A stretch of 64,000 nt of DNA from Brasenia schreberi. Taxonomy: Eukaryota > Streptophyta > Magnoliopsida > Nymphaeales > Cabombaceae. Of the stretch, positions 35,761 through 47,818 are shown one piece after another (within the stretch, counting starts at the first letter, position 1; the number at the start of each line of letters is the position of its first letter). The notes under the pieces were generated by a model that ran no database searches, was not told the origin of the DNA, and worked only from the letters and a program-made list of their open reading frames with translations. The stretch covers positions 17,769,501 to 17,833,500 of the forward strand of contig JAYKKT010000061.1 of assembly GCA_036023115.1 (NCBI GenBank), in the 5' to 3' direction. Both the position numbers and the translations under genes were made by a program.

Positions 35761-36956
35761 GATGCCCCTCTTTGGCATTATCCAAATTGATTTGGATAAT
35801 GGCGAAGAAGATAACACCCCTGTTTTTCTCCCGGATTTGATCTTGAGAATATGGGATCGTCCCAAATTTTGAGCAAAAGAAACTTTCTTTTAAAATCCGA
35901 TAGGAGGGGATTTTTTTTTTTTTTTTTGCCAAAAGGGGACTTTCTATGGATCTAACCCTAAGTGGAGATCACATATGAAATGTTCATGCGCGGACCTGCA
36001 AAGGTGCATGCTATGGATGAGGTGTTAGAAAGGGCGATCTCCTAGAGACCAAATCATATGGTCGAACTTTTGAGACTTTTATGAAGACCTGCTGCTCCAA
36101 GTGAGCAGGCCTTACGTATGCTTGATGTTCGAGTTTTTCTGAAATTCATTTTTAAGAGGGAAAACTTTTCTGAGCCAGCGATCATAAGGACCTTTAGCTC
36201 CTTGTGTTTGCCTTTACTCGAGTTTCGACCCTTGCTAATCTAGCAGAGGTTTTATGAGAAAATAAGCCACGTTTCAAAATTCTTATGCCTTACTCAAAAC
36301 GTCGTATTCTCAAACAAGACGAAATTCAAGTAAGTAAATCCTATTTTTACTTTAGGATTCCCTGAAATGAACCATGTTTCGCTCGGGATAAGTCACAGGG
36401 ATGGAAAAGAAGTACCACGGTCCCTTCTGAAGTGTCCCGTGGTTTGAGGCAAAGAAGGCGGAAAACTGCTCTCTTTTGAGCTTTTTGGCCTTTTTCTCTC
36501 CTTTTTTTTTTCCATAGAGGGTCTCCCTTTGGGAGTATTTTTTCTTTAATCCCTCTTTTACATAGAAGACTCAAATTTTCTTTTTGATTCGTTTTTCTTT
36601 TCTTTGGGAAAGGGCTTTTTGGTGGGGATTTCCCCTTGTTTTGGCCAGGTTTTCCTTTTGGAAGGAGAAGAGAAGAGGGGAGGACTTATCCCAAAGTCAT
36701 ACTTGACCCTTTCTAGGTTAGCCTATTTAGAAATAGCACGTACAACTTGCAAGTATCTTGTTATATTGAATTCGGCCTTTCTTTGTAAGAAGAAGGATTT
36801 TGAAATGTAGCCACGTATTTGGAAAGCTCTGCTTTTTCACAAAATGTCGATTCTTTCATTCAGGGTCACCCAACTTACCTTTGATCCTTGGTTTCGAAGT
36901 TTCAAAGTGGCTTTCCCTAAAATATTTTTCACAAAAATGGGAATTTAACTCAGACC
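35761..36956 (-). other. B internal copy 1: 3' untranslated region and polypurine tract
   Basis: Non-coding. Next to the LTR, the minus strand carries the polypurine tract AAAGAGGGG (plus 35765-35773). Beside it is an inverted repeat with 12-bp arms CATTATCCAAAT/ATTTGGATAATG and a 2-bp spacer (35776-35801). Homopolymer runs at about 35914-35929 and 36506-36516 differ in length from copy 2. Confidence 0.8.
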
Positions 36957-39900
36957 CTATACATGATATTTTTTCAAATACTGAATATTTATAGGATCTG
37001 CTAAATTCCTACCCTCGACATCGGTTAACCAATAAGAATTGTTTGTGGTGGTTCCACGCACGACGTAAGGGCCATCCCACTTGGGCCGCCACTTTCCAAG
37101 TGGATGTGGGCCACGATGGTGGATGATTTTCAAAACTAGCTCTCCCACTTCAAAGTGGCGAGGTTTCATATGTTTTTCATAATGTCGGGCGATCCTTTGC
37201 CGGTATGCATGAGCATGGTCCATAGCAAGGAGTCGCCTCTCATCTAATAGATCTAGTTCGGCCATCCTAGCATGCTGAAGCGTCTCTAGGGGGAGGTCGA
37301 GTGCAATGGATGTATGAAATGAATGCAGATGTGTATGGATGGGGAGAATGGCGTTTGTGCCGTAAACCAACTCAAAAGGCATGGCATTTGTGGGAGTGCG
37401 GATGGAAGTCCTATAAGCCCATAAGGCTTCATCCAACTTCTCGTGCCATGTTCTACCCTTCTCTAAGGTTTTCTCAACAATGCTGATGAGAGTCTTGTTG
37501 GTGGCTTCGGCTTGGCCGTTGCCTTGAGGGTAGTAAGGCGATGAGAAGTGATGATTTATGCCATACTTGTTGCACAGCTTGACCATCCGCTCATTTTTAA
37601 ATGGGGTGCCATTATCGGACACAAGATCTCTTGGAACTCCAAATCGAGCCAAGATGTTTTTCCTAATGAAGGCCACCACATGTTGTCCCTGGACATTTGT
37701 CAGGGAGGCGGCTTCGACCCACTTGGAAAAATATTCAGTGGCTGCTAAAATGAACCTGTGTCCGTTTGAGGCCTTTGGAAAAATTGGTCCTACGATATCA
37801 AACGCCCACATGGTGAATGGCCAGGGGCTGACCACGGAATGCAGTGATGATGAGGGGATATGAATGGCGTGACCATGCACTTGACACGGGTGACACTTCC
37901 TAACATGATCGTGGCAATCCTTTCTCAGGGTAGACCAAAAATAACCTGCTCTAAGTATTTTCATTGCCATCATGTTGGCATTGACATGACCTCCACATTC
38001 TCCATCGTGGAATTCGTGCATAACAATCCTAGCCTCCTCTAGGTCGACGCATCTTAGTAAGATGCCCGTAAAACTCTTTTTGTACAGAACCCCTCCCAAA
38101 ATCGTGTATCGGGTGGAAATTTTTCGGATGAATGCCTTATCTTTAGACGTGGCATCCTCAGTGAATCCCCCATTTTCTAAAAAATTCTTTATGTCATAAA
38201 ACCAAGGTTTTTCATCAGAATTAGGGTTATTTTGGCAGATTTGCAAATCGTGTATGGAAGGAGTGGGTGAGTGCCATATTTCAAGGGGTCTGGTTCCCAA
38301 AGTGGGATCGACCCTTAGGGCTGAACCCAAGGATGAGAGGGCATCAGCGACACCATTATCCTCTCTTCCTACATGTGTGAGAGTGCACGATTGGAACGAC
38401 TCAACCAGTCGAGTGGCCAATTCGTGGTATGAAAGCAGTTTTTCGTTTCGAACTTGCCAAATTTTTAAAACTTGGTTTATAACAAGGAGGGAATCTCCAA
38501 AAACCTCGATGCATGCTGCCCCTAGAGTTTTCGAAACTTTTAAACCTTGTATGAGTGCTTCATACTCGGCTATATTGTTGGAACATTCGAAATCTAGACG
38601 GATTGCTATGGGGATTTCTCCCTTTTCGGGGGATACGAGGATGATCCCGGCTCCTGCCCCTCGTTGGTTTCGTGCCCCGTCGAAGTGCATCTTCCACACT
38701 TGGTTTTCGAAAGAGTTAGCCAAAATGTGGTTTTGAAAATGGTTTTGCAATATGCCTTCATCCGGCATTTCATTGAGTGTGGGATACGCATCTTCTAGGG
38801 GAACTCAACCACGTAGTCTGCTAGGGCTTGCCCCTTAATGGAGACCTGGTGATGGTATTTCAAATCATACTCCATTAGAAGGAGTTGCCATTTGCCCAAT
38901 CTACCTGTGAGAATGGGTTTTTCGAATAAGTGCTTGATTGGGTCAAGCTTGGACACTATCCAGATCTCATGATCTAGGAAATAGTGTCGAAATTTCTGGC
39001 AGGCCCAAACTAGGGCCAAGCACGTCTTCTCCATGGCCTGATAATTCCTTTCGTAAGCCAGGAGAGTTTTCGAAAGATAGTATATGGCACATTCCTTGTG
39101 AGTGTCATCCTCGTATTGAGCTAACAGAGCTCCCAAAGCATTCGCATGCACAGAAATGTAAAGTAGAAGAGGTTTTCCTGGTTTTGGAGGGTTTAAAACA
39201 GGGGGATTAACTAAGTATGCTTTTAACCTTTCAAATGATTTTTGGCACTCGTCATCCCATAAAAATTTCGTACCCTTTCTCAGCAACTTGTTGAAGGGTT
39301 CGCATCTAGTTGCCAGGTTTGAGATAAACCTGCGAATGGACTGTAGGCGACCTTGGAGGCTACGAATCTGCGTGAGATTGGAGGGTGGGGCCATGTCTAT
39401 GATGGCTCTACATTTAGAGGGGTCGACTTCTATGCCCCTTTGGCTTACCATAAATCCTAAAAGCTTACCGGATTCTACACCGAATACGCATTTTTGAGGG
39501 TTTAGCTTTATGTTGTAAAGTCTAAGCCTTTCGAAAATCTTTTGTAAGCATTCGAGATGAGTGCATCGATTTTTTGACTTAGCCAGGAGATCATCTACAT
39601 ATACCTCTACGAGCTCATGAATTTGATCGTGAAAGATCGAGGTCATAACTCTTTGGTACGTGGCGCCAGCATTTTTCAAACCAAAGGGCATGACCGTATA
39701 ACAGTACGTGCCCCATGGGGTTGTAAAGGCGGTTTTAGCCTGATCTCGTGGGCTTAGTTTGATTTGGTTATATCCTGAATAGCCATCCATGAATGAAAAC
39801 ATTTCATGATTTGCAGTACTATCGACTATCAAATCAATGTTTGGTAAAGGGAAATTATCTTTTGGGGTGGCTTTATTCAAGTTTCTGAAATCGATGCATA

Positions 39901-40741
39901 TTCGAATTTTCCCACTGGTTTTTCGAACAACAACTATATTGGATAACCAATCAGAATATGCAATGGGTTTTATAAATCCGGCTTTTAACAGATCTTCTAA
40001 ACCCTCTTTGACTTGTGAATGCACATTCGGATGTATCTTCCTAAGCTTTTGTTTTATGGGTTTTGCATCTGAATCTAAGGGAAGACGATGCTCTACAACA
40101 TTCGGGTCTATACCCGGCATGTCTTCATATGTCCATGCAAACACATCAACGTAGGTTTTCAAAAATGCAATGAATGATGCTTTTTCGTGCTCATGTAGAC
40201 ATGTGCCTACCTTAATGATTTTCGGCTTTAAATCATTCCCTAAGTTTATCTCTATAAAATCCCCTCCTACTGATTTCGAAGGTTTTTCAAAATCGAGAAT
40301 TTTATGAAATTCAGGGAGCTCAGAAGTAGGATCTTCCTCGAGGAAATCCAATTCTGGGCCTTGATCATTCTCAAGACTTCTAAATCCTAGGGAATTTGGA
40401 CTTGACGCACAGTTTTCGCAAATGCTTGGTTTTTGTTTTGGATTTTCTGCAGGTTTTGACGATTTTGGTCCTCTTATGAAGAGGACTTTCTTTTCGAAAT
40501 TCTTTTCTTCTTCAAAACCTTTATCAAGAGCTGCTAAATACAGGATTTTGTTTTTGGTATTTTGTAAATTTTCGATTTTTTTGGATTTTTGTAAGGAAAG
40601 GACTTTAGGAACTATACAAACAACTCTTTTTTTGAGTTTTTGATCTTTTTCAAATGTTTTTGGTTTTTGGGATTTTTCAATTTTTTGAATTTCGAGTTTT
40701 TCAAATGTTTTTGGATTTTTGATTGAGGGATCTTCCATCAT
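36957..40741 (-). pseudogene. B copy 1 pol: RT, RNase H, second RNase H, integrase (one frameshift)
   Basis: ATG at 40741 (MMEDPSIKNP) opens a Lys/Glu-rich segment of about 135 residues with no known domain, ahead of EEDPTSEL. RT follows, with FMDGYSGYNQIKL and the catalytic YVDD at residue 381 (39590-39601). RNase H covers LLLYISVHANALG to KGQALADYV. One G is missing at 38798-38801 (GGGG; copy 2 has five G), which shifts the frame after VVEFP. The other frame (38768-36957) continues with the second RNase H (MHFDGARNQRGAGAG, AEYEAL, GDSLLV, DNGVADAL) and integrase (zinc region HEFHDGECGGH...CHPC; DIVGP, SDNGTPF, GNGQAEATNK), ending YLKKYHV. There is no chromodomain. Apart from the frameshift every catalytic residue is present. 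Confidence 0.93.
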
Positions 40742-40766
40742 ACCTACAAAGGAAAAACGCCACTAG
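40742..40766 (-). promoter_or_regulatory. Splice-acceptor-like tract between B gag-pro and pol
   Basis: The minus strand reads TTTTTCCTTTGTAG then GT and the pol ATG. Gag-pro and pol lie in different frames, with 25 bases between stop and ATG. The same layout is in element A (8236-8260) and copy 2 (51602-51626). Splicing, as known in Ogre elements, or reinitiation could express pol. Confidence 0.4.
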
Positions 40767-43634
40767 TTAGACTCCGAACAAGAGATCTAAATTGTAGGTT
40801 TCTGCTTGGGTAGGCTCCAGGGCACCCTTGACCCAGGTGGTCACAGGGGGTGGTTCTGGCGGTATTCTGGGAGTATAGCCGATCCCGTGTCGGCTCTGGT
40901 TGGCTTTTGGCAAAATGGGTTCTACGAGACCTTGATTTTGTGCCCCTAGACTTTTGTATGGCATATACCCCATGTTTAATAACATGTTCCATGATTTTTT
41001 GTTTTTGGAAAAGTTTTCATATAATTCGTGATCCTGGAACTTGCTATCGTCCATGTTATGCACATAAGGTTTTCTGTCCAGGGGTTTTGGAAATAGTGGA
41101 TGCTTGGTTTTTCCTAGGATGGTTAGTGTTTTGAGTGGGCCAGCCTTGGGCGACCCCTGGATGTGCACGACCTTCCTAGGTACCTGAAGGGTGAGCTTTG
41201 GTGGTTCGACCACGGTTTTCCCTGAGTTGACCTCGTAGGACTGGGAACTTGAAAAGCATGGGGAATTTTGAATCCCCTGAAGTTGTGGATGACTCTCACT
41301 TAGGATCACAATGACTTGGTTTTCAAAAGGGATTTTAACACACTTATGGAAGGTGGATGGCACAGCATGTAGGCTGTGTATCCAAGGCCTTCCCAGCAGT
41401 AGGTTGTAGTGGGGGTGGATGTCCAAAACATGGAATACCCCCATGTGAGCTATCCCTCCTGTTTCCATGGGAAGTTCAACGGATCCTAAAGGTCTGGACG
41501 CATTTCCATCGTATCCAGTGATTACGATGGTGCTGGGGTTTATGGAAGTTAAGGTGACTCCAATCTGATGTGCTATGTGAAGCGGAAGGATGTTGAGCCC
41601 TCCTCCCCCGTCAACTAGGCACCTATCTAGAGAGTGGTGATTTAATACCACCTCGATGTGTAGGGCCTGATTATGGGTTTCATAGGGTCTTTCGAGATCC
41701 TCTTCCGAAAACATGATAGGTGTTTTTGCACCTATGGACGCCACTTGGTTGGACAAGGATTCTGGGGTTATGTCCGAACTAACCTTTGCTCTTTCTAGAA
41801 TTTTCTCTAACACGAGTCTATGCCTAGGCGAGGTTTGTATCAGCTCTAGGATGGACATGTTAATGGGAATTTTTGAAAGATGGTTTTCGAAATCATACAA
41901 GTTTAAAACGACTTTTCCTTTGTCCGTTTTGGGCAGAACTCCAGGAATACACGCTTTTGAAGGGCCAGGCACACTGACCACTTTTTTAGCATTTTGTAGA
42001 TGCGGGGGTTGATAGATCCTCCCGGACCTTGTCACTTCCCCTACGATCAACCTAGGGTTCGTGCTTAAGATGGCTCTAATCGACTGTTTTGGAGTACCTT
42101 GAGTTTTTAAAACTGGTTTAATCGGAGACGGAACTCTTGGTGGTCCCCGAATCACTACTTGGGCAGGTTTCCTACGAAGGATGAGTGTAGATGCACAAGC
42201 AGAAAAACCAGACTTATATGTACGCGCTAGACTCTTTGAAATCGTGAGAGCACATACCTCTTTACCCTTCCCATTGGTACTTGCATGATTAGGGAAGGGT
42301 TCTTTGAAAATAGCTTGGGCAGGCTCCGGTTCCTCAGTGACCTGGAGCCGGCCCTCTGCTATCAAGTTCTCGATTTGGTTTAGGAGGGAAAAACACTGCT
42401 TTGTATCATGGCCTTTGAGCCGATGATACTTACAAAATCGATTCAAAAACCTCCCTTTGGAAGTGATTCCCTCGGGGACTTCAGGGAGTTCGATCATGCC
42501 TTGGGCGAGTAGGAGGTCTAGGACCTCCGACACAGGTTGCCCCAGTGGAGTATACTCCCTTTTTTCAAATGGTTTTTGTATTTTTTTGTCTTTTCTGTTT
42601 TCAAAATTTTCGAAATTCTTTGAAGTGCTCGCCAGCCTTGGATCTACCCGGACATTGGCGATCTTGTGGGGCTTTTCCCCTTTGTCTATAGTGGGTAGCC
42701 CGTAATTGCCAGGCTTTTCCAAGCGAGTTTTTGGGTTTACGCTCCCTTTCCACAGGTGGTCGTAAACCCCTTTTTTCAAATTCGTCTCAAAAAGAGATGC
42801 TTTTTTAATCAGTTTGTGGAAAGTAGAGATTTCATGTAAAGAAAGAAGAGTTTTCAATTCAGTTTTGAAATTGTCCAGGATGAGCATTACTGCGCATCCT
42901 TCGGATATGGGTTCTCGTACTTGTCCAAGGAGAGACCTCCATCGAACGATAAATGTATGCACATCTTCGTTCATACCTTGCTTCGTATCCCTCAAAGTGT
43001 TCAATGTAGGCGTGACTTCTACGTTGTGTGAAAATCTTTGCATGAAGCAATTCGCTAACTCTTCAAAAGTTGCGAACTGGCTCAAATCGTAGGAAGCCAG
43101 CCATTTAGAAGCTGTGCCTTTGAGGGATAAGGGGAACCAATATACCCATTTCATCGAGTCCTTCTTTTTCTTGTGGGCTCGACGAGAGAAAAGCTGTAGG
43201 TGAGACCTAGGGTCTCCCGTGCCATCATACCGATGGAAATTCGGTATTTCGTCGTCGCTGTCTGTTTCGTAATCTAAAGGGAGAAAATCAGACAGGACGT
43301 ACGTTGTTTTCTCTCTATTTTGCCCTTTTAGCAACTGCTGTAGGGTTTTTCGATCCTTGTGAGTGAAGGAATCGAGGTATGGGTTTCCTTCTATCTCGGA
43401 GGTCTCCTTGTTTTTACGAGTTTTTCCAAACTTCTTTTTGGCCTTTATTGGTTCGCCATGTGACGAACATGAATCAGCTGCTTCAGCCTCTTGGCTGAGA
43501 GCAGCGACCTTGGCCTCGTATTCTCTTCTTAACTCTTCCTCCTTTTGTTTTCGATTTTTCAAAGATTTTCTAGAATGAGAACTTGAAGAGCATGAGAACC
43601 GGCTAGATACTTCATTGGAGTCTGAACTCGACAT
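40767..43634 (-). CDS. B copy 1 gag-protease polyprotein, intact (955 aa)
   Basis: The start chosen is ATG 43634 (MSSSDSNEVSS), because it aligns with the A start. An in-frame ATG at 43739 would add 35 residues that include part of the leader next to the primer site. The N-terminus is Ser-rich, then charged and probably coiled (KQKEEELRREYEAKVAALSQEAE). The capsid-like region includes RDTKQGMNEDVHTFIVRWRSLLGQV. The zinc-knuckle variant C-x2-H-x4-H-x4-C is at residues 401-414. The protease active-site Asp is residue 675 in LVDGGGGLNILP; LLLGRPWIH lies downstream. The product would form particles and process itself in the cytoplasm. It ends in DLLFGV. It is the only full-length undamaged gene of the window. 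Confidence 0.93.
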   Translation of the reverse strand: MSSSDSNEVSSRFSCSSSSHSRKSLKNRKQKEEELRREYEAKVAALSQEAEAADSCSSHGEPIKAKKKFGKTRKNKETSEIEGNPYLDSFTHKDRKTLQQLLKGQNREKTTYVLSDFLPLDYETDSDDEIPNFHRYDGTGDPRSHLQLFSRRAHKKKKDSMKWVYWFPLSLKGTASKWLASYDLSQFATFEELANCFMQRFSHNVEVTPTLNTLRDTKQGMNEDVHTFIVRWRSLLGQVREPISEGCAVMLILDNFKTELKTLLSLHEISTFHKLIKKASLFETNLKKGVYDHLWKGSVNPKTRLEKPGNYGLPTIDKGEKPHKIANVRVDPRLASTSKNFENFENRKDKKIQKPFEKREYTPLGQPVSEVLDLLLAQGMIELPEVPEGITSKGRFLNRFCKYHRLKGHDTKQCFSLLNQIENLIAEGRLQVTEEPEPAQAIFKEPFPNHASTNGKGKEVCALTISKSLARTYKSGFSACASTLILRRKPAQVVIRGPPRVPSPIKPVLKTQGTPKQSIRAILSTNPRLIVGEVTRSGRIYQPPHLQNAKKVVSVPGPSKACIPGVLPKTDKGKVVLNLYDFENHLSKIPINMSILELIQTSPRHRLVLEKILERAKVSSDITPESLSNQVASIGAKTPIMFSEEDLERPYETHNQALHIEVVLNHHSLDRCLVDGGGGLNILPLHIAHQIGVTLTSINPSTIVITGYDGNASRPLGSVELPMETGGIAHMGVFHVLDIHPHYNLLLGRPWIHSLHAVPSTFHKCVKIPFENQVIVILSESHPQLQGIQNSPCFSSSQSYEVNSGKTVVEPPKLTLQVPRKVVHIQGSPKAGPLKTLTILGKTKHPLFPKPLDRKPYVHNMDDSKFQDHELYENFSKNKKSWNMLLNMGYMPYKSLGAQNQGLVEPILPKANQSRHGIGYTPRIPPEPPPVTTWVKGALEPTQAETYNLDLLFGV

Positions 43635-43757
43635 GACTCCGATGCTTTTAAATCCAACTATGAAATGCAAGAAGACAAAAGAGTTAAAACACTTTTGAAA
43701 ACAAACGATGTTTTTAGAGATTGGTTTGTTTTGTATCAATTTTTCCTAAAGACCCAC

Positions 43758-43775
43758 GTCCCACCGGGTGTGCCA
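43758..43775 (-). other. Primer-binding site of B copy 1
   Basis: The minus strand reads TGGCACACCCGGTGGGAC, four bases (GATT) after the LTR end. It differs from the element A site at one base. Copy 2 has the same site at 54617-54634. Confidence 0.7.
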
Positions 43776-43779
43776 AATC

Positions 43780-46624
43780 TGTCGACACGGAAAATCCTCG
43801 ACTCCGGGTTCTTATGCCTGAAGCGAATCTCTTCGTGCTTACATTGCTTTTAAAAAGGGCGTGCCAGCTAGCTTTCTCAAACTAGCGAAGTGATTTTTTT
43901 TTTTTGAAAATATCTGACTTTTGGGGCGACTGTGGATAAGTGGGTTCTTTTCGTCGCAGACTTTCTTGTACCGGCGCACAAGGGTCAGTCTGTACGCTTT
44001 AGAAAAACTCGATTTTACAAACACGACTCTTTTTGAAAACTTGAAAAGTGTTTTATCTACTGGTTTTGTCAAATTTGCAACTTTTACACATGGGATCTAT
44101 GCGCTCCTGTATCTCATGGGTTTTAGCAGATTTTGGCGTGTAGTCGTGTGCATCCAGTGCTCGATTTAAGGTAAGTACTACACGTTTTGACCAATCTGGT
44201 TCGATGCAAGTATGCTCCCTATCTCGAGTGTGGCGGATATGCAATGCAAACTCACACAACTTGAAGGGAAAACCCCGAATTTAAAGACATAACAGAAGTG
44301 AAATAGCAGAAAGGGAAATAGCGGAAAGGGAAATAGCAGAAAGGGAAATATGGCTATATCTTAGATGCAGAAGGGAAAATATATATAGCTATATCTTAAG
44401 AGCGAGAAGGCTCAATGTGAGTGAGTGCTTTAAGTGTATAAATTGAAAGGGCAACTCACACGACTTGAACCTTAAAAACCCAGCGAAAGGGGAAATACGT
44501 ATATATATGTAAGAGCGGAAAGGCTCAATTGTGAATGAGTGCTTTTGGGTGTATAAAATGAAAGACAACTCACGCAACTTGAACCTTAAAACCCAGCTGA
44601 ATGTATATAAATAGAACTATATCTTATGGGCTGTCGAGGCCCGTTTTGTGTGCAAAAGGTGTGCAGATAAGAGCGGAAAGGCTCGAGTGTACGTGTGTGA
44701 TTCGTGTTTCAAACCATAATATTACATCCCGGGGGAGACTACGCTCCATTATTACAACCCCGTATCAAATTGAATTGAATTTGAAACAACGTAAAGAATC
44801 AGATTCGAGCACTTACTCGACTTTTGCTTGGGCTCCCTTTATCAGCGAAATCTGACCTTGGATATAGCCGTTGGATGGACCTTTCTCTGTGAAACGACCA
44901 GCTGCGTGGGAGGTTGATCCTAGATCGTGACCTGGGCTTGGTTGACACACTAAGTTGCTATGGTTTTTGGAGTTAGACACGATAGATCTAGGATGAGAAC
45001 TAATGGATCTGGGTCAGGTCTAGGCGGGTTGTTTTGGTTAAAAGCTAGACCAGGGTCCTAAGGGAAAAATCTGACCAGCTAGTGGTCGTGTTAGGTTTAG
45101 TGGATGGTGAGTGATCTTAGGGGGAATCCTAAGGTAAGCTCTAGGGCAATGCTCGGCCAAAGGGTGGCCGAGCTTGGGCTGATGTTGGATGTTTGATCTC
45201 ACGTGAGATCCTAAGGGAGTGGCTCGGCCAGAGGGTGGCCGAGCTGGGTAGGTGTAGGTTAGTTCTTTTGGTTAGGATCTAACTTAGGTAATGGATTTAG
45301 TTTAGGGCAAAACCTAAAATGAACTCAGCTAGCTAGATGGGTGAAAACGGGTTCATCCAAAGGAAGGAACCGAGTGTTTTAGACACTCGGTTTTGGCTAG
45401 GTCTCTAGGAGTAGTTTTGGTTTAGGAAATAGTTTAGGTGGTTTAGTGCTAGATGGTTTGGCTGGGAGGGATCTAAGGTGAGCTTGGCCAGCCAATGGCC
45501 GAGCTGGGTATGGTTCTAGATTAGGGTAGTCTTAGGTAGAACTAGGATCGTCCCATTAGTGAGGTTCGGCCAGCATCTTGGCTGGACTTTGGACGTCTCT
45601 TTGTTTTAGGGTTTAGGTGGTTTAGAGAGGTGAGAAAAGAGATGGTTTTGGGCAGGAACTAGGGGACTTACCTTGACAACATTTCAGCCGTTTGATCCTT
45701 GGTTCCCACGCAGCCAATCCTCACCAAGCAAGGGCCATCCAATGCCGCCAGATTTGATTTCTTTTCCAGCAACATACAAAGCGTGAGATGCTCTCACTTG
45801 CACTTGAGTGCAGCCCACAAAACCAACCCACAAGTTTACAAAACAAGAGGGGAAGGCCAGCCCCTTTTGTTGACCTTCCTCTCTCTCTCTCTCTCTCTCT
45901 TCCCCCCAACTATCCACGTGAAGTGCTGGAAAAATCGTCCCCTCAAAGCCAGCCCACTCACGTCCTTTTATAGGCCCCTTGTGTGGATATGGATCCTTTG
46001 TTGGTCTCTAAAATCCGGATCCAATCCAATCCAAGTTTCGTTTGGATATGGATCTTGGATCTGGATCTACATTTTTGGATTCAGATTTGATCCAAATTTT
46101 TCTCTTCTTCAGTCCTTTCTGGCGTTTCAAGCTGGATGCTTCGTGCGGGTCCTGAGTTCATCAAGATTCCGTCTTACGCTGGGTTTTTCCCATTTTCATC
46201 GTCCAAGCTTCTTTTCGTCTTTCTGGACTCTGTTTCGACTGTTTCTTCTTGCTTTTGACTTGAATTTTCCGTGATTTCAGAGATGCTTTTGGCTTGGCCT
46301 TTGATGCTTCAGGCTTGAAATGCGTTTGTGGCCTGGGCTTCTTTTTCGTCCTCGAAATTCACTTTTCATCGGGTTGGGCTTGACCTTTGAACTTTTTGAT
46401 TCTTTTGCGACTGTTTTGAGCCAGGCTTCATCTGTTCGTCTGGTCTCTCATAAAAATAGGACTTTCGTCCATTTTCAAGATTTTTCATGTTTCAAACAGG
46501 GTTGGAAAACAGAATTTTGAAATGTTTTGATTTCCTGAGTTTTTCGAAAATTCTTATCTTTTGAACTGGTTTTCGAACCAGGCATTTGGTTTTGAAAAGT
46601 ATTTGGGTTTTTGGGGTGTTTACA
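43780..46624 (-). repeat. B LTR 2 (middle, 2845 bp), mosaic of LTR 1 and LTR 3
   Basis: At its left it shares C 44107, C 44484 and A 44535 with LTR 3. At its right it shares T 46081, C 46179, A 46263, G 46467 and A 46538 with LTR 1. I saw no substitution private to LTR 2, only small deletions (near 44485 and 45940). It serves as 5' LTR of copy 1 and 3' LTR of copy 2. Confidence 0.94.
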
Positions 46625-47818
46625 GATGCCCCTCTTGGCATTATCCAAATTGATTTGGATAATGGCGAAGAAGATAACACCCTGTTTTGTTTTTCTCCCG
46701 GATTTGATCTTGAGAATATGGGATCGTCCCAAATTTTGAGCAAAAGAAACTTTCTTTTAAAATCCGATAGGAGGGGATTTTTTTTGCCAAAAGGGGACTT
46801 TCTATGGATCTAACCCTAAGTGGAGATCACATATGAAATGTTCATGCGCGGACCTGCAAAGGTGCATGCTATGGATGAGGTGTTAGAAAGGGCGATCTCC
46901 TAGAGACCAAATCATATGGTCGAACTTTTGAGACTTTTATGAAGACCTGCTGCTCCAAGTGAGCAGGCCTTACGTATGCTTGATGTTCGAGTTTTTCTGA
47001 AATTCATTTTTAAGAGGGAAAACTTTTCTGAGCCAGCGATCATAAGGACCTTTAGCTCCTTGTGTTTGCCTTTACTCGAGTTTCGACCCTTGCTAATCTA
47101 GCAGAGGTTTTATGAGAAAATAAGCCACGTTTCAAAATTCTTATGCCTTACTCAAAACGTCGTATTCTCAAACAAGACGAAATTCAAGTAAGTAAATCCT
47201 ATTTTTACTTTAGGATTCCCTGAAATGAACCATGTTTCGCTCGGGATAAGTCACAGGGATGGAAAGAAGTACCACGGTCCCTTCTGAAGTGTCCCGTGGT
47301 TTGAGGCAAAGAAGGCGGAAAACTGCTCTCTTTTGAGCTTTTTGGCCTTTTTCTCTCCTTTTTTTTTTTTTTTTCATAGAGGGTCTCCCTTTGGGAGTAT
47401 TTTTTCTTTAATCCCTCTTTTACATAGAAGACTCAAATTTTCTTTTTGATTCGTTTTTCTTTTCTTTGGGAAAGGGCTTTTTGGTGGGGATTTCCCCTTG
47501 TTTTGGCCAGGTTTTCCTTTTGGAAGGAGAAGAGAAGAGGGGAGGACTTATCCCAAAGTCATACTTGACCCTTTCTAGGTTAGCCTATTTAGAAATAGCA
47601 CGTACAACTTGCAAGTATCTTGTTATATTGAATTCGGCCTTTCTTTGTAAGAAGAAGGATTTTGAAATGTAGCCACGTATTTGGAAAGCTCTGCTTTTTC
47701 ACAAAATGTCGATTCTTTCATTCAGGGTCACCCAACTTACCTTTGATCCTTGGTTTCGAAGTTTCAAAGTGGCTTTCCCTAAAATATTTTTCACAAAAAT
47801 GGGAATTTAACTCAGACC
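46625..47818 (-). other. B internal copy 2: 3' untranslated region and polypurine tract
   Basis: Counterpart of 35761-36956. The polypurine tract is one base shorter (AAGAGGGG on the minus strand, plus 46629-46636). Near 46683 there is an added GTTTT-type insertion, and T runs differ in length. No gene. Confidence 0.75.

Noticed and set aside
38254..38736. Plus-strand open frames of 60-160 codons opposite B pol (also 49115-49597, 39837-40154)
   Set aside because: They are antisense shadows of conserved minus-strand pol codons and have no independent signal.
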